The position numbers were made by a program, and so were the translations under genes. A DNA stretch of 64,000 nucleotides from Heliomicrobium modesticaldum Ice1 (lineage in GTDB: Bacteria; Bacillota; Desulfitobacteriia; Heliobacteriales; Heliobacteriaceae), in assembly GCF_000019165.1 (NCBI RefSeq), contig NC_010337.2, forward strand, positions 2,800,001 through 2,864,000, written 5' to 3'. Positions 6,705-15,261 of this stretch are shown here, piece by piece (position 1 is the stretch's first letter; the number at the start of each line of letters is the position of its first letter). The notes beneath the pieces were generated by a model. The model worked only from the letters and a program-made list of their open reading frames with translations, did no database searches and had not been told where the DNA came from.

Positions 6705-8469
6705 CAGAACCCACGCATCTTTAATAAAAAAGTCTGCTAATCCCCTGTCTGAGGCGCTGTTGGAGAATTGTCGTGAAAACGCGACAATTCCCACGGGAAA
6801 ATGGATATAATTAGATTAATTTCCAGAAAATTTTAAAGGATTCCCGTTGCCTTTGTCGAAGTGAGTGGTTGCAAAGCAAAACACTGAACAAAGGGGGAAT
6901 CCTCAGTGCAAAGCGTAGCACAGCCACTCGAAGAAGTCCAGAAAATTTTTTGTAGAACACCTGGTGGAAAAAAAGCGGGCCGACTAATTCAACATTTTAC
7001 GCAGTACGCCTCAAAGGTATATGGCTTTTCGCAGATGGTCCGTCAAGCAAAGGATGGTCGCAAACAACCCCGTATCAAAGCCCCAGCCATTTTTACCGTC
7101 GCTTTTTTTGGCGCCTTTTTCTGTATGGAAAGTATGGAGCAGATGGACCGTTGGCAAAAAACCGGGGTATTCCGTCAATTGGTTCCCAAAAACATTCGAT
7201 TGCCATCACATGATACGGTGCGACAAGCCTTGATGAAATGGGATCTAAAAGAGCAACGAGAGCAGCATAACTGTGTGATCCAGCGATATAAGGAGCAACG
7301 CGGCCCGCAGAAGGAAAGCATCAATGGTTGGCGAGTGACTGCCATCGATGGCGTGGAGTTATTCCACACCAAGGCCTATCGTTGTCCCGAATGCCTCACG
7401 CGCGAACACCGCGACAAAACCACCGACTATTATCATGCGGTCGTAGTCGCCCAACAGGTTGGCGGCAACGCGAACCTGATTTATGACTGGGAAATGCGAA
7501 AACCTCAGGATGGGGTGGACAAGGATGAAGGAGAAACCACCGTCGCCCAACGATTGATCCGACGTATGGCCGAGACCTATGGAAAAATAACGGATGTATA
7601 CACGTTAGACGCGCTGTTTGCCAAAGCACCCGTCATTCATGCCGCTCTGGATGCAGGCGCTCATGTAGTTGTTCGCATGAAAGAAGAACGTCGACGGATA
7701 ATGAAAGAGGCAAATGCCTGCTTTGCGAACCGGCTTCCGGACTCCACTTGGGAAGAAAGAGATGGAAAAGGGAATACCGTTTACGTTCAAGCTTGGGACG
7801 AAGAGGGATTGGCACAATGGCCGCAAGTTCGCGTGCCCATGCGAATCGTAAAAATCATTCGTCATACCAACAAGACAGTCATCGAAGCAAACAAAGAAGT
7901 CTTTGTCACTGATGTGGTGGAGCGCTGGATAGCAACCACATGCTCATCCGAAAAAGCGGATACCCAGACGATCGCACAAATTGCCGCCGCTCGTTGGGAT
8001 ATTGAGAATATTGGATTTCGCAACCTTAAGACGTTCAACGCCTTGGACCACTGCTTCGTGCACGATTCGGTGGCGATCAAAGCGATGATCGGATTTCAAG
8101 TGCTGGCTTTTAATCTTAAGCGATTGTTTTTCTTTCACCACCTCCCTGCCTCTCGTCATCGAGATGTGCCGCTTCGATATCTCATTGATGAGATGCGCGA
8201 AGCGACGAGGTGGGTATCTTTACATCTATATCGTTGGGTCTGGGAGTGGGGCTTATCTACTGCCTAGCTGACCAAGGGTGAAAGGGTGGGATTGCCTATC
8301 GAAGCACTGGTATAATCAAGGTGTTTTTTTCCATAAAATTGCGTAGGATAAATGCAACTGTCGACTGGATAATTTAAACATTTAAAGAGAGAATTGGTAT
8401 CGCCATTAAATCGGTTAACCGTAAGAGGTCGCTCATTTGCTTGGTGCTATTTCGATTGCGTAGGTTCTT
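6705..8469 (+). mobile_element. 1765-bp DDE insertion sequence, copy A
   Basis: The ends are CAGAACCCACGCA on the left and, reading inward from the right, AGAACCTACGCA, forming short terminal inverted repeats. The element carries one transposase gene. It is nearly identical to the inverted copy at 57834-59598, with a handful of base differences. An inverted repeat GAATTGTCG / CGACAATTC lies inside the left end. Copy A has no matching target duplication: the left flank is CTCTCCCTC, the right flank is unrelated, and the last base is T where copy B has G. A deletion or exchange at the right side is likely. Confidence 0.85.
6906..8267 (+). CDS. IS4-superfamily DDE transposase, copy A
   Basis: A 453-residue transposase. 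Candidate catalytic segments are WRVTAIDGVELFHT (first Asp), DVYTLDALFAKAP (second Asp) and AARWDIENIGFRNLKT (Glu, in a Y/F-type C-terminal motif). A zinc-like pair in YRCPECLTREH follows the first Asp. The GTG start is used because GGGGG lies just upstream and both copies keep this context. It differs from copy B by one visible residue (Glu instead of Lys in KEQREQHN). I do not place it in a named IS family with certainty; the fold class is clear from the motifs. Confidence 0.85.
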   Translation: MQSVAQPLEEVQKIFCRTPGGKKAGRLIQHFTQYASKVYGFSQMVRQAKDGRKQPRIKAPAIFTVAFFGAFFCMESMEQMDRWQKTGVFRQLVPKNIRLPSHDTVRQALMKWDLKEQREQHNCVIQRYKEQRGPQKESINGWRVTAIDGVELFHTKAYRCPECLTREHRDKTTDYYHAVVVAQQVGGNANLIYDWEMRKPQDGVDKDEGETTVAQRLIRRMAETYGKITDVYTLDALFAKAPVIHAALDAGAHVVVRMKEERRRIMKEANACFANRLPDSTWEERDGKGNTVYVQAWDEEGLAQWPQVRVPMRIVKIIRHTNKTVIEANKEVFVTDVVERWIATTCSSEKADTQTIAQIAAARWDIENIGFRNLKTFNALDHCFVHDSVAIKAMIGFQVLAFNLKRLFFFHHLPASRHRDVPLRYLIDEMREATRWVSLHLYRWVWEWGLSTA

Positions 8470-9005
8470 TGTTGTTCATAGCTCCATTTTATCATTTCTG
8501 TAATTGCCAACACACACAAAATAGCGAGGAACCAGTATAGTATTGCTGGACTTTCCGCACCCTCACTTCCCCACCCTTGACATCAATACTACGCACTCAA
8601 CATGACGTGAGACGATTGAATTGATGTCATTTGAAGAAAAATGTCTCCGGCGTTCGCGGAAACATATCAATCGGCAAAATGCCATCTTTAAAATTGCACA
8701 AATTGACAGAATAGATATTCTTTGAAAAACCGTTCTCTTCTTCTAACCTATAACACTAATGTCATTTAACAATGAATGCCTCAGCTTTTACAACCTGATT
8801 AAGCTTTACTTGCCATAAGGTTCCTTGAATCGATTTCGTTTTCAAACTCCCGTATAACCATCAGCATCTTCTTTGCATAAATCAAAAAATACGATCTCTG
8901 CTTTTAACAATTCTATCCATAATTATAAGCATTTCGCTGCTTTGAATTTGAAAATCTGATAGATCTCACGTAAATCCCGCTTTTGTATATAAACATATGT
9001 ATTAG
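8470..9005. other. non-coding / decayed stretch next to IS copy A
   Basis: This interval has no intact gene. It contains a perfect 10-base inverted repeat TGACATCAAT / ATTGATGTCA (8578-8587 and 8620-8629) with a 32-base spacer. Beyond that the sequence is AT-rich, and only the remnant at 8799-8965 looks like former coding DNA. The absence of a target duplication for IS copy A suggests the junction at 8470 was formed by deletion or rearrangement. Confidence 0.5.
8799..8965 (-). pseudogene. frameshifted C-terminal remnant of an unknown gene
   Basis: Read on the minus strand, one frame gives LSDFQIQSSEMLIIMDRIV and then KSRDRIF before a stop. A neighbouring frame continues with FLIYAKKMLMVIREFENEI and then DSRNLMASKA, ending in TAA at 8799-8801. 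Together they look like the tail of a single helical protein split by a one-base shift. No family is recognised. It lies directly downstream of the restriction endonuclease gene. Confidence 0.35.
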
Positions 9006-9860
9006 TTACACAGCAAGGTCTAAAGGCAAATCAGATATATCTTTGAGCCTTTTACCATTTATCATGGTTTGCATCAAAACAATAGAGTCATCATTGCCAA
9101 ATTCATTTACAGCCTGTATCAATTCATATAGTGCAAAATGATAAACACAATCAATATCACCCGTTCCCAAAGAAATTGACGCAATTCTGCTTGGTAATGG
9201 TTCACCAGTTACAACCACAATATGAGGCAGGTGGCCTTTCCTATTACGAATTAAATTTAGCGCTTCTGTACGGCTATTTTGGCTCCTATCAGATCTAATA
9301 GTCCATTTTGAAGAAATACTTGCATGAAGTATATCTTTACCTCCATTAGATTTTCTCAATACGGTTTTAAGACATACACTGTCATCCACCAAAACAGTAG
9401 GTGTATTTATAACTTCATCATCGAACGGAGTATGTGATATTATAACATCTGGCGTTATTGTATAGTCACTTCCCAAAATAGCTGCAAGTTCCGGATTCCC
9501 TTTTGAAATCTCGTTCAAATCATATAAATGGGCATATTGCTCGAACCGTGATATTGCTAACCTATCTCTATTGCCTATCCGTTGGATATCCCAATTCCCT
9601 GGCCGTATATTCCCCAGTTTCAAAAAGGTATCCTTAAGAAATTCCATATTTATGGCCTCAAATTGAGAACCGCTTGTCTGGCCCGCTGCTTTTATTCCTA
9701 CATTTGTTTCGAGCAAATTGGTAATTCCCTTAGCTATCTCAACAGATAAACGGCTGTCTTTGTCAGCATTGCTTGGAATTCCATTGCTCCCGACTGTAAG
9801 AATAGAATTTAACAAATTAGCATGATATTTTTTCCTAGCCTCGCTAAAATATGCATTCAT
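9006..9860 (-). CDS. NgoMIV-like type II restriction endonuclease
   Basis: A 284-residue protein very close in layout to NgoMIV, a tetrameric type II enzyme cutting GCCGGC. Shared blocks include GQTSGSQFEAI (about 60-70), the catalytic SDYTITPDVI with Asp138, the variant SSKWTIRSDR with Lys185, RNRKGHLPHIVVVT, and the terminal KDISDLPLDLAV, which matches my recollection of the NgoMIV C-terminus. The start ATG follows AAGGAG. The methyltransferase gene lies seven bases upstream on the same strand. GCCGGC is the predicted target by family; it is not shown by the sequence itself. Confidence 0.92.
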   Translation of the reverse strand: MNAYFSEARKKYHANLLNSILTVGSNGIPSNADKDSRLSVEIAKGITNLLETNVGIKAAGQTSGSQFEAINMEFLKDTFLKLGNIRPGNWDIQRIGNRDRLAISRFEQYAHLYDLNEISKGNPELAAILGSDYTITPDVIISHTPFDDEVINTPTVLVDDSVCLKTVLRKSNGGKDILHASISSKWTIRSDRSQNSRTEALNLIRNRKGHLPHIVVVTGEPLPSRIASISLGTGDIDCVYHFALYELIQAVNEFGNDDSIVLMQTMINGKRLKDISDLPLDLAV

Positions 9861-9867
9861 ATAAATA

Positions 9868-10827
9868 TCACGCTCCTTTCATTTCAAGTTTGTTTGCTTT
9901 AAGCAAACACTTTCTTATCTGGGTTCCAACCGCACATGCTACAGGAGGTGGGAATGCGTTACCGATCTGGCGGTAAACGCTGGTTTTGGAACCGCTAAAG
10001 ATCCAATCATCAGGGAATCCCTGAAGCCTTGCTACCATCCGGTTAGTCAATTTAGGCATTCCAACAAAGTCACGAGCTGGCGCATCGTTTGCAATTCCGC
10101 TTCCATCAACTCCCAAAGCAGCCCATGCACGTTTCGCCCGGGTAGGCCCTAAATCAGGCCCACCATGTTTTTTTGAACCCCCAACAATGGTCGGGGCAAT
10201 ATCATTTGCCTGCTCTATCCATTGTTTAACTCCTATCCAGCCATTTGCTCCCATTAAATCACCTAATATTTCTCCAACTGTAGGAGCATGCATGATTTCT
10301 GTCGGAAATGTGAAATCTGCTGCTAAGTCATTTCTTATTGCCACAAAAACAACGCGGGGCCGCAATTGCGGTACACCGTAGTCAGAAGCATTTAATAGCC
10401 TCCATTCAACCTGATAACCTAGTGCTTCCAGACTATCTTTAATTTTTTTTCTGTATTCGTCAAATATAGAATCAAGAATGCCCCTCACATTTTCAAGCAT
10501 TACCGCCTTTGGCTTAATAACCTCTGTCAGCCTTATTGCTTCAGGGAATAAATCACGCTCATCTTCCGACCCAAGTTGTTTGCCTGCAACAGAAAATGGC
10601 GGGCAAGGCACACCTCCTGCGAGCAAATCAATTCCACGGTAAGCATTTCCGTCGAACAGCCTAACGTCTTCATTTATCACATTCCATTTGGGACGATTAA
10701 GCTTCAGGGTTGTGCAATACTCTTTCTCTATTTCTACTAAAGCAACATGTTCAAACCCAGCCATTTCAAGCCCTAGCGCTTGGCCTCCGGCTCCGGCGCA
10801 TATTTCAACAGATGTAAACATAACCAT
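9868..10827 (-). CDS. C5-cytosine DNA methyltransferase (cognate of NgoMIV-like enzyme)
   Basis: A 319-residue C5 methyltransferase. Motif I is VEICAGAGGQALGLEMAGF (about 7-25), the catalytic Cys75 lies in GGVPCPPFS (motif IV), ENVRG is motif VI, RPRVVFVA motif VIII, and the C-terminal RQIGNAFPPPVA is motif X. It transfers a methyl group from S-adenosylmethionine to cytosine and should protect host DNA from the adjacent endonuclease. It precedes the endonuclease gene, the usual safe order. A palindrome overlaps the promoter region upstream (10839-10863), which may limit its expression. Confidence 0.93.
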   Translation of the reverse strand: MVMFTSVEICAGAGGQALGLEMAGFEHVALVEIEKEYCTTLKLNRPKWNVINEDVRLFDGNAYRGIDLLAGGVPCPPFSVAGKQLGSEDERDLFPEAIRLTEVIKPKAVMLENVRGILDSIFDEYRKKIKDSLEALGYQVEWRLLNASDYGVPQLRPRVVFVAIRNDLAADFTFPTEIMHAPTVGEILGDLMGANGWIGVKQWIEQANDIAPTIVGGSKKHGGPDLGPTRAKRAWAALGVDGSGIANDAPARDFVGMPKLTNRMVARLQGFPDDWIFSGSKTSVYRQIGNAFPPPVACAVGTQIRKCLLKANKLEMKGA

Positions 10828-10838
10828 TCAATCTCCCT

Positions 10839-10863
10839 TTATAATAACTTGTGTCTATTATAA
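10839..10863 (-). promoter_or_regulatory. palindrome over the methyltransferase promoter
   Basis: A perfect inverted repeat TTATAATA / TATTATAA with a nine-base spacer lies just upstream of the methyltransferase start. On the minus strand the right arm contains an extended -10, TGTTATAAT. The placement suits an operator where a protein, perhaps the methyltransferase itself, represses transcription. No C-protein gene is adjacent. Confidence 0.5.
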
Positions 10864-10895
10864 CAAAAGCTTTTTTAAACTACTATAAACTTAAT

Positions 10896-11357
10896 TCATC
10901 GCTCCAATTCATTGGCATATTTATCAGTATATTCTTCCAACTTAACCTGGAATATAGTTTCTTTAACTGTTTTAATACAATCTTCTAAATTTTTTACGAT
11001 ATCCCTGCCCCAAAATCTTAGAACACGCCACCCCATAGATTTAAGCTGTTGATCAATTTCAATATCACGTTCCATATTCTTTTCTATTTTTTGTATCCAA
11101 TAATCCCGGTTATTTTTAATTTTAGGCTTCTTTATCTCCCAATCTTTTCCGTGCCAAAATTCTCCATCGCAAAAAATTGCAATCTTATATTTTGTTATTG
11201 CTATATCAGGTTTTCCGGGAAGCAATTGATAATTTTTCCTATAATTTATTCCTTCCCGCCATAGCGCTTTTCTAAAAACAGTTTCAATTCTTGTATTCTT
11301 GCTACGGATGCGGCTCATATTATAGTGCCGCTGTTCCTCTTGTGTCCTATGCACCAT
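10896..11357 (-). CDS. vsr: very short patch repair endonuclease (Vsr)
   Basis: A protein of about 153 residues starting MVHRTQEEQRHYNMSRIRSK. The Vsr signature is clear: MSRIRSKNTRIE at the N-terminus, LPGKPDIAITKYKIAIFCDGEFWHG with the catalytic Asp, and GWRVLRFWGRDI near the C-terminus. Vsr nicks 5' of T in T-G mismatches arising from deamination of 5-methylcytosine, so it usually accompanies C5 methyltransferases, as it does here. ATG 11357 is chosen because AGGTGG lies five bases upstream; the earlier GTG overlaps that site. It lies just upstream of the methyltransferase on the same strand. Confidence 0.93.
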   Translation of the reverse strand: MVHRTQEEQRHYNMSRIRSKNTRIETVFRKALWREGINYRKNYQLLPGKPDIAITKYKIAIFCDGEFWHGKDWEIKKPKIKNNRDYWIQKIEKNMERDIEIDQQLKSMGWRVLRFWGRDIVKNLEDCIKTVKETIFQVKLEEYTDKYANELER

Positions 11358-11387
11358 TAGCGCCACCTGCTTTATGCGAAATTTATA

Positions 11388-13919
11388 CTATATTCTAATT
11401 TGTGCACGTGTACGCTCTCTCTGACGATCTCTAATCCTTACATTACTTTGAAGTTTTTCATAAAGCTTAATATCTTCTTGACCGGAGTATGAAAAAGTAA
11501 TAGCTAACGCATAAGGTTGAGGTAACTCTTGTTCAGCATATTTAAACCGTTCTTTTCCTGTAACTAAAATATAAACATACGGTTCATTTTCGTTCCAAAG
11601 AAGATCTCTCCCGCCAGTTGCGCTTTTTGTCCATATGCGCTGTTGCAGCGTTGATTTTGAAATTTCCTTATATCCCGGATAAAATGCCGCTTTATTTTCA
11701 TCAGGCAAGTTTTCCAAATCGTCTTCATTATCTTCGCCTGATTCTTTTTTTGCCCTATACTGCAATAATGTTTCTTCATCTATTTTACGGAAAACCTCAA
11801 ACCATAAATTGCATGCAAGATAGTCTTTGCGGCTCAAGCGTGTTATAGGATTATAAGCTAAACTGATGGCAATTCTCTTTTCTGCACGAACAGACAAAAA
11901 TTCCTTTGGCACAGGTATTTTATATAAATGGAACAAACGCAAGTTTATTTCGTCTTCTGCAAATAAAGTAACTTGCTTTTCATGTGAGTAAAGTATGCTG
12001 TCATCCGCTTTCCCAAAGCCAATTAACCTTAACCTGCGCTCTTGTTTTGGATTTCCCTTGCCATTATATAACACATCAATAGATTTTTCCGTCCACTCCA
12101 CCATTTCAGGCGTATATCTTGCGGAATTTACCAATAAAGCTCTGATTAAATTGGCCGACGGCCTCTCTCCAATTTGCTCTTCAAGAGCACGCTCAATTCT
12201 GGCCGCTATATGCGTTACATGCGGTGCAGAGAAACTTGTCCCGCAATAGCCTTTGAATATTTTATCATTTCCGTTATGTAGTGTCGGCTCTAGCAGATTG
12301 CGGTCATTTTTATACCATCTTGTGTCGCCACGTGATATTTGATGAACAGCATAATTCCCGCCATAGTCCACAAGCTCCGGCTTTATGGCTTTATTTACGC
12401 CTCTCCCGATCCTTGTAAATACAGAAGGGTAATTCTTTGCTCCCACCGACAGCCTTACGCCACGGTTTTGTGTTACCTCTGGTTCATCAAAGCGTGTTAT
12501 AGATCCTACCGTAACGCTCAGAGCAGAAGTAGCCGGATCAATAAGCCTATGCTCGGGCTGAAACAGTTGGTTTCTGCAATTTTCCATAAGCGCATCTCTT
12601 GAATCAAAATCATTGATAGCAGGATTTGGCACATTACCCGCACTTACTATGATGACGATATCTAAATTTCTTGATAATTGATCTAGCATTTCTGCCCAAG
12701 CAAACTGCCTTCCACCATTATATAAATGATCCATATCTCCTGCGGACAAATTAAAAATCCTGCAATTATATTCCTTGTAGAAATATTCAATAGCCTCTTT
12801 TACTATCTGCTCCGGTCTTTTATCCGCTGGAAAACAAGTATCCCCATTTTCATTATGCATTATTTTACCATTGCATATCCGAACTAACGGTGTAAAAACT
12901 TTTGATTCAATACATTTATTAAAATCCCCATAAACAACTATACCAGCAACACCTGTCCCATGACCATGCAAATCAGAGGTTGTATTTTCAGTGTTGTCGA
13001 ATTCTTCTTCTCCAACTATAACATTGCTTAACAAAGGGTTAGCGGAAAAAACTCCTGAATCAAGCACTGCGGCCAAGGGAGCATTCTCACCAAGATTATC
13101 ATGAATAATGGGGTCAAAATGCAATGAGTATAATTCATATTGTTCCGCAGAAACAGTGCCAAGCGGCAAATCTACAAGGCTTATAACGTCCAAATCCAGC
13201 AATGCATTTAAAGTAAACTCATTTACTTGTGCACGGCCAAGCAACAAACTTGGTATCTCAAACAAATCCCCAAGCAAAGTGCTTCCTTGAGTCCCTAATG
13301 CCTTTTTTATAATTCTTTCCGTTTCTATAATCTTCGACCTGTCTCCGTTATACCACACATCAATATTTACAACGAAAAAACCTTCAGGGAACAGGGAAGG
13401 ATCATCAAAGTACTTCTTCAAACGGGAACCGATTCTATCTTCACGAGAAACGTTTCTGATATTTTCTATGCAGTTGAATAAATCTCTTCTTTGGGCATAG
13501 GTTAAAATAGCATCATTTGGATCATCATTTTGCCATAATTCTCTTTCCTGGTTAAATAAATTAAGCGCTGCCTTATCTTCAAATTGAATAACAAGTTTGG
13601 ATTTGTTAGGGTTAGCTGGATCTATGACATCCGTCTCCTCAACAAGAAACAGATTAAACTTAACCAGCATATTTTCTAAAATTTCTCTGGACATAGCATC
13701 ACTAATAACCTCTAAAACTAAGAGATTTTCCGAATCTATCCCCAAATGAACGCGTTTTGATTCTATAAATTCTGTGGTTTGAGACAATTCTTCTCCTAGT
13801 TTTTTGCCATGAGTTGCCCTGTCTCGATTGGTAGGCCTAGGGGCGTTAGGGAAAGATGGAAACCGATATTGCCTAACCGTATCCTCCCTCATTATTTCAA
13901 TATGATTTAGAACAGCCAT
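11388..13919 (-). CDS. ietS: subtilisin-like serine protease of an IetAS-type defence pair (IetS)
   Basis: An 843-residue S8-family peptidase without a signal peptide, so probably cytoplasmic. The catalytic triad is in place: Asp287 in LAAVLDSGVF, His320 in LHGHGTGVAG, Ser562 in GTSFSAPHV, with an oxyanion Asn in IVSAGN (about 429). A long N-terminal region (1-270) precedes the protease domain and a beta-rich C-terminal region (about 650-843) follows it. It is the partner of the AAA+ ATPase encoded just upstream. Large S8 proteases paired with a small AAA+ ATPase are known as IetAS, reported as a plasmid incompatibility and antiphage system. The trigger and the protein target are not known from sequence. 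Confidence 0.85.
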   Translation of the reverse strand: MAVLNHIEIMREDTVRQYRFPSFPNAPRPTNRDRATHGKKLGEELSQTTEFIESKRVHLGIDSENLLVLEVISDAMSREILENMLVKFNLFLVEETDVIDPANPNKSKLVIQFEDKAALNLFNQERELWQNDDPNDAILTYAQRRDLFNCIENIRNVSREDRIGSRLKKYFDDPSLFPEGFFVVNIDVWYNGDRSKIIETERIIKKALGTQGSTLLGDLFEIPSLLLGRAQVNEFTLNALLDLDVISLVDLPLGTVSAEQYELYSLHFDPIIHDNLGENAPLAAVLDSGVFSANPLLSNVIVGEEEFDNTENTTSDLHGHGTGVAGIVVYGDFNKCIESKVFTPLVRICNGKIMHNENGDTCFPADKRPEQIVKEAIEYFYKEYNCRIFNLSAGDMDHLYNGGRQFAWAEMLDQLSRNLDIVIIVSAGNVPNPAINDFDSRDALMENCRNQLFQPEHRLIDPATSALSVTVGSITRFDEPEVTQNRGVRLSVGAKNYPSVFTRIGRGVNKAIKPELVDYGGNYAVHQISRGDTRWYKNDRNLLEPTLHNGNDKIFKGYCGTSFSAPHVTHIAARIERALEEQIGERPSANLIRALLVNSARYTPEMVEWTEKSIDVLYNGKGNPKQERRLRLIGFGKADDSILYSHEKQVTLFAEDEINLRLFHLYKIPVPKEFLSVRAEKRIAISLAYNPITRLSRKDYLACNLWFEVFRKIDEETLLQYRAKKESGEDNEDDLENLPDENKAAFYPGYKEISKSTLQQRIWTKSATGGRDLLWNENEPYVYILVTGKERFKYAEQELPQPYALAITFSYSGQEDIKLYEKLQSNVRIRDRQRERTRAQIRI

Positions 13920-13938
13920 TTTTTAGCCCCTCCCTCAC

Positions 13939-14934
13939 TTAATACTGAGTTTTCCTTAATGAAACAATAGCTTCTTGTTTGCTTACAGCATAATCGACAT
14001 CTTTCTTTGTGTATATTTTCCTTCCCTCAAGAATGCATTGTTTCATTATAAATTGACAGACCTTTTCAACATCAGCATGAGAAAAGGCATGCATACGCTC
14101 CATGTATTGCTCAAATACATGATCCGGCCCCTTAAATCTTTTCATATTCAGTGCAAACAAAGCAATTTTCTCTTCATTCGTTGGCATATCGAAACGGATA
14201 GTTTCATCAAACCTGCGCCATATGGCATAGTCAAGCGATTGTTCAAAATTTGTTGCAGCAATCACTAAAGAACGGCCTTTATAATTATCCAATTGCTGTA
14301 AAAATGCATTGACCACTCGTTTGATTTCCCCATGTTCCGATGCATCGTTCCTGCTTCTTCCAATCGCATCGAATTCATCAAAAAAAATAACCCAGCTATC
14401 ATTCTTTGCATAATCAAACACTTTACGTATGTTGCTTGCGGTTTCTCCTAAATAAGAAGATATTAGAGCGTCAAATCTAACATACAGCATCGGAATGCCA
14501 ATTTCCGATGCTAACGTTTGAGCAGCAAGGGTTTTTCCACAACCAGGAGGCCCATAAAAAAGCACTCTTCTTGTTGGGAAAACTCCATTACTTGCTAACA
14601 CATCCCAGTTATTGAATTCTCTTACAACCTGTTCCAATTGACCGAGTTTTTCTTGCGTTATAATCAAATCAGAAAAGTACTTTTCCGGATATATCACTTC
14701 AACCAGAGACGCATTTTTATCGGCATCCTTTGGCATGCTTGCAATAAACGCCGCTGTTGAACGCTTAACAGGTGAATTACCGTTAGATAAGATCATTTTC
14801 AAGTCATCAGCAAGTATGCCATGATTTTTTTTGCGTTCATCCTCAATAATCTCATTTGCTATTTTATAAAAAGTTTCTTTATCATCTTGCTTAAAGCTAC
14901 TAAAAAGCTTTTTCAATAAATCTGCCCTGGCCAT
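13939..14934 (-). CDS. ietA: AAA+ ATPase of an IetAS-type defence pair (IetA)
   Basis: A protein of about 331 residues starting MARADLLKKLFSSF. Walker A is GPPGCGKT (about 128-135), Walker B VIFFDEFDA (about 182-190), and an arginine-finger region follows in ATNFEQSLDYAIWRRFDE. This is the classical AAA arrangement, as in FtsH-like ATPases, with a small helical N-terminal domain. The start is placed at the ATG behind AAAGGGG; an upstream in-frame ATG has no such site and would overlap the preceding gene. The ATPase probably recognises or unfolds a signal and controls the protease encoded 19 bases downstream. Confidence 0.86.
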   Translation of the reverse strand: MARADLLKKLFSSFKQDDKETFYKIANEIIEDERKKNHGILADDLKMILSNGNSPVKRSTAAFIASMPKDADKNASLVEVIYPEKYFSDLIITQEKLGQLEQVVREFNNWDVLASNGVFPTRRVLFYGPPGCGKTLAAQTLASEIGIPMLYVRFDALISSYLGETASNIRKVFDYAKNDSWVIFFDEFDAIGRSRNDASEHGEIKRVVNAFLQQLDNYKGRSLVIAATNFEQSLDYAIWRRFDETIRFDMPTNEEKIALFALNMKRFKGPDHVFEQYMERMHAFSHADVEKVCQFIMKQCILEGRKIYTKKDVDYAVSKQEAIVSLRKTQY

Positions 14935-14980
14935 AGTAATTTCCCCTTTCAATACAATATGTGTTTTGGTTTTTGCAGCG

Positions 14981-15193
14981 TTAGGATTTTTCAAGCTCGG
15001 AGGCAATAGCTGCATCTACATTTTTCTTGCTGCAAAAATCCAAAAGACGCATCTTGGCTAATTTGCTAGGGGAGGTATGCCCATTTTCCCACCGGTTAAT
15101 AGTTGAAAAACTTATATTAAGCTCGCGAGCAAGCTGCTCTTGAGTAATATTCAATTGCGCCCGAATAGCTTTTATAATGTCTTCAAACGGCAT
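14981..15193 (-). CDS. small XRE-family HTH regulator
   Basis: A 70-residue protein with a Cro/CI-type helix-turn-helix: IRAQLNITQEQLARELNISFSTINRWENG (about 10-38), followed by a short helix and KMRLLDFCSKKN. It is the first gene of the defence operon, ahead of the AAA+ ATPase and the protease. The promoter upstream contains a palindrome inside its spacer, so autoregulation is likely. Its small size suggests a DNA-binding domain only. It could instead serve as prophage regulator, since the prophage begins just beyond its promoter. Confidence 0.85.
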   Translation of the reverse strand: MPFEDIIKAIRAQLNITQEQLARELNISFSTINRWENGHTSPSKLAKMRLLDFCSKKNVDAAIASELEKS

Positions 15194-15216
15194 GTAGATG
15201 CACCTCCAGATATTAT

Positions 15217-15245
15217 ATTATAGCATATGCTATAGCATAATGCAA
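15217..15245 (-). promoter_or_regulatory. promoter with palindromic operator for the XRE-IetAS operon
   Basis: On the minus strand a -35 TTGCAT (15240-15245) and a -10 TATAAT (15217-15222) are 17 bases apart. The spacer holds the perfect 14-base palindrome TATGCTATAGCATA (15226-15239), and its half-site ATGCTATA recurs directly after it, running into the -10. This is a classic layout for repression by a dimeric XRE protein. Confidence 0.8.
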
Positions 15246-15261
15246 TAACTATCGAATAATT

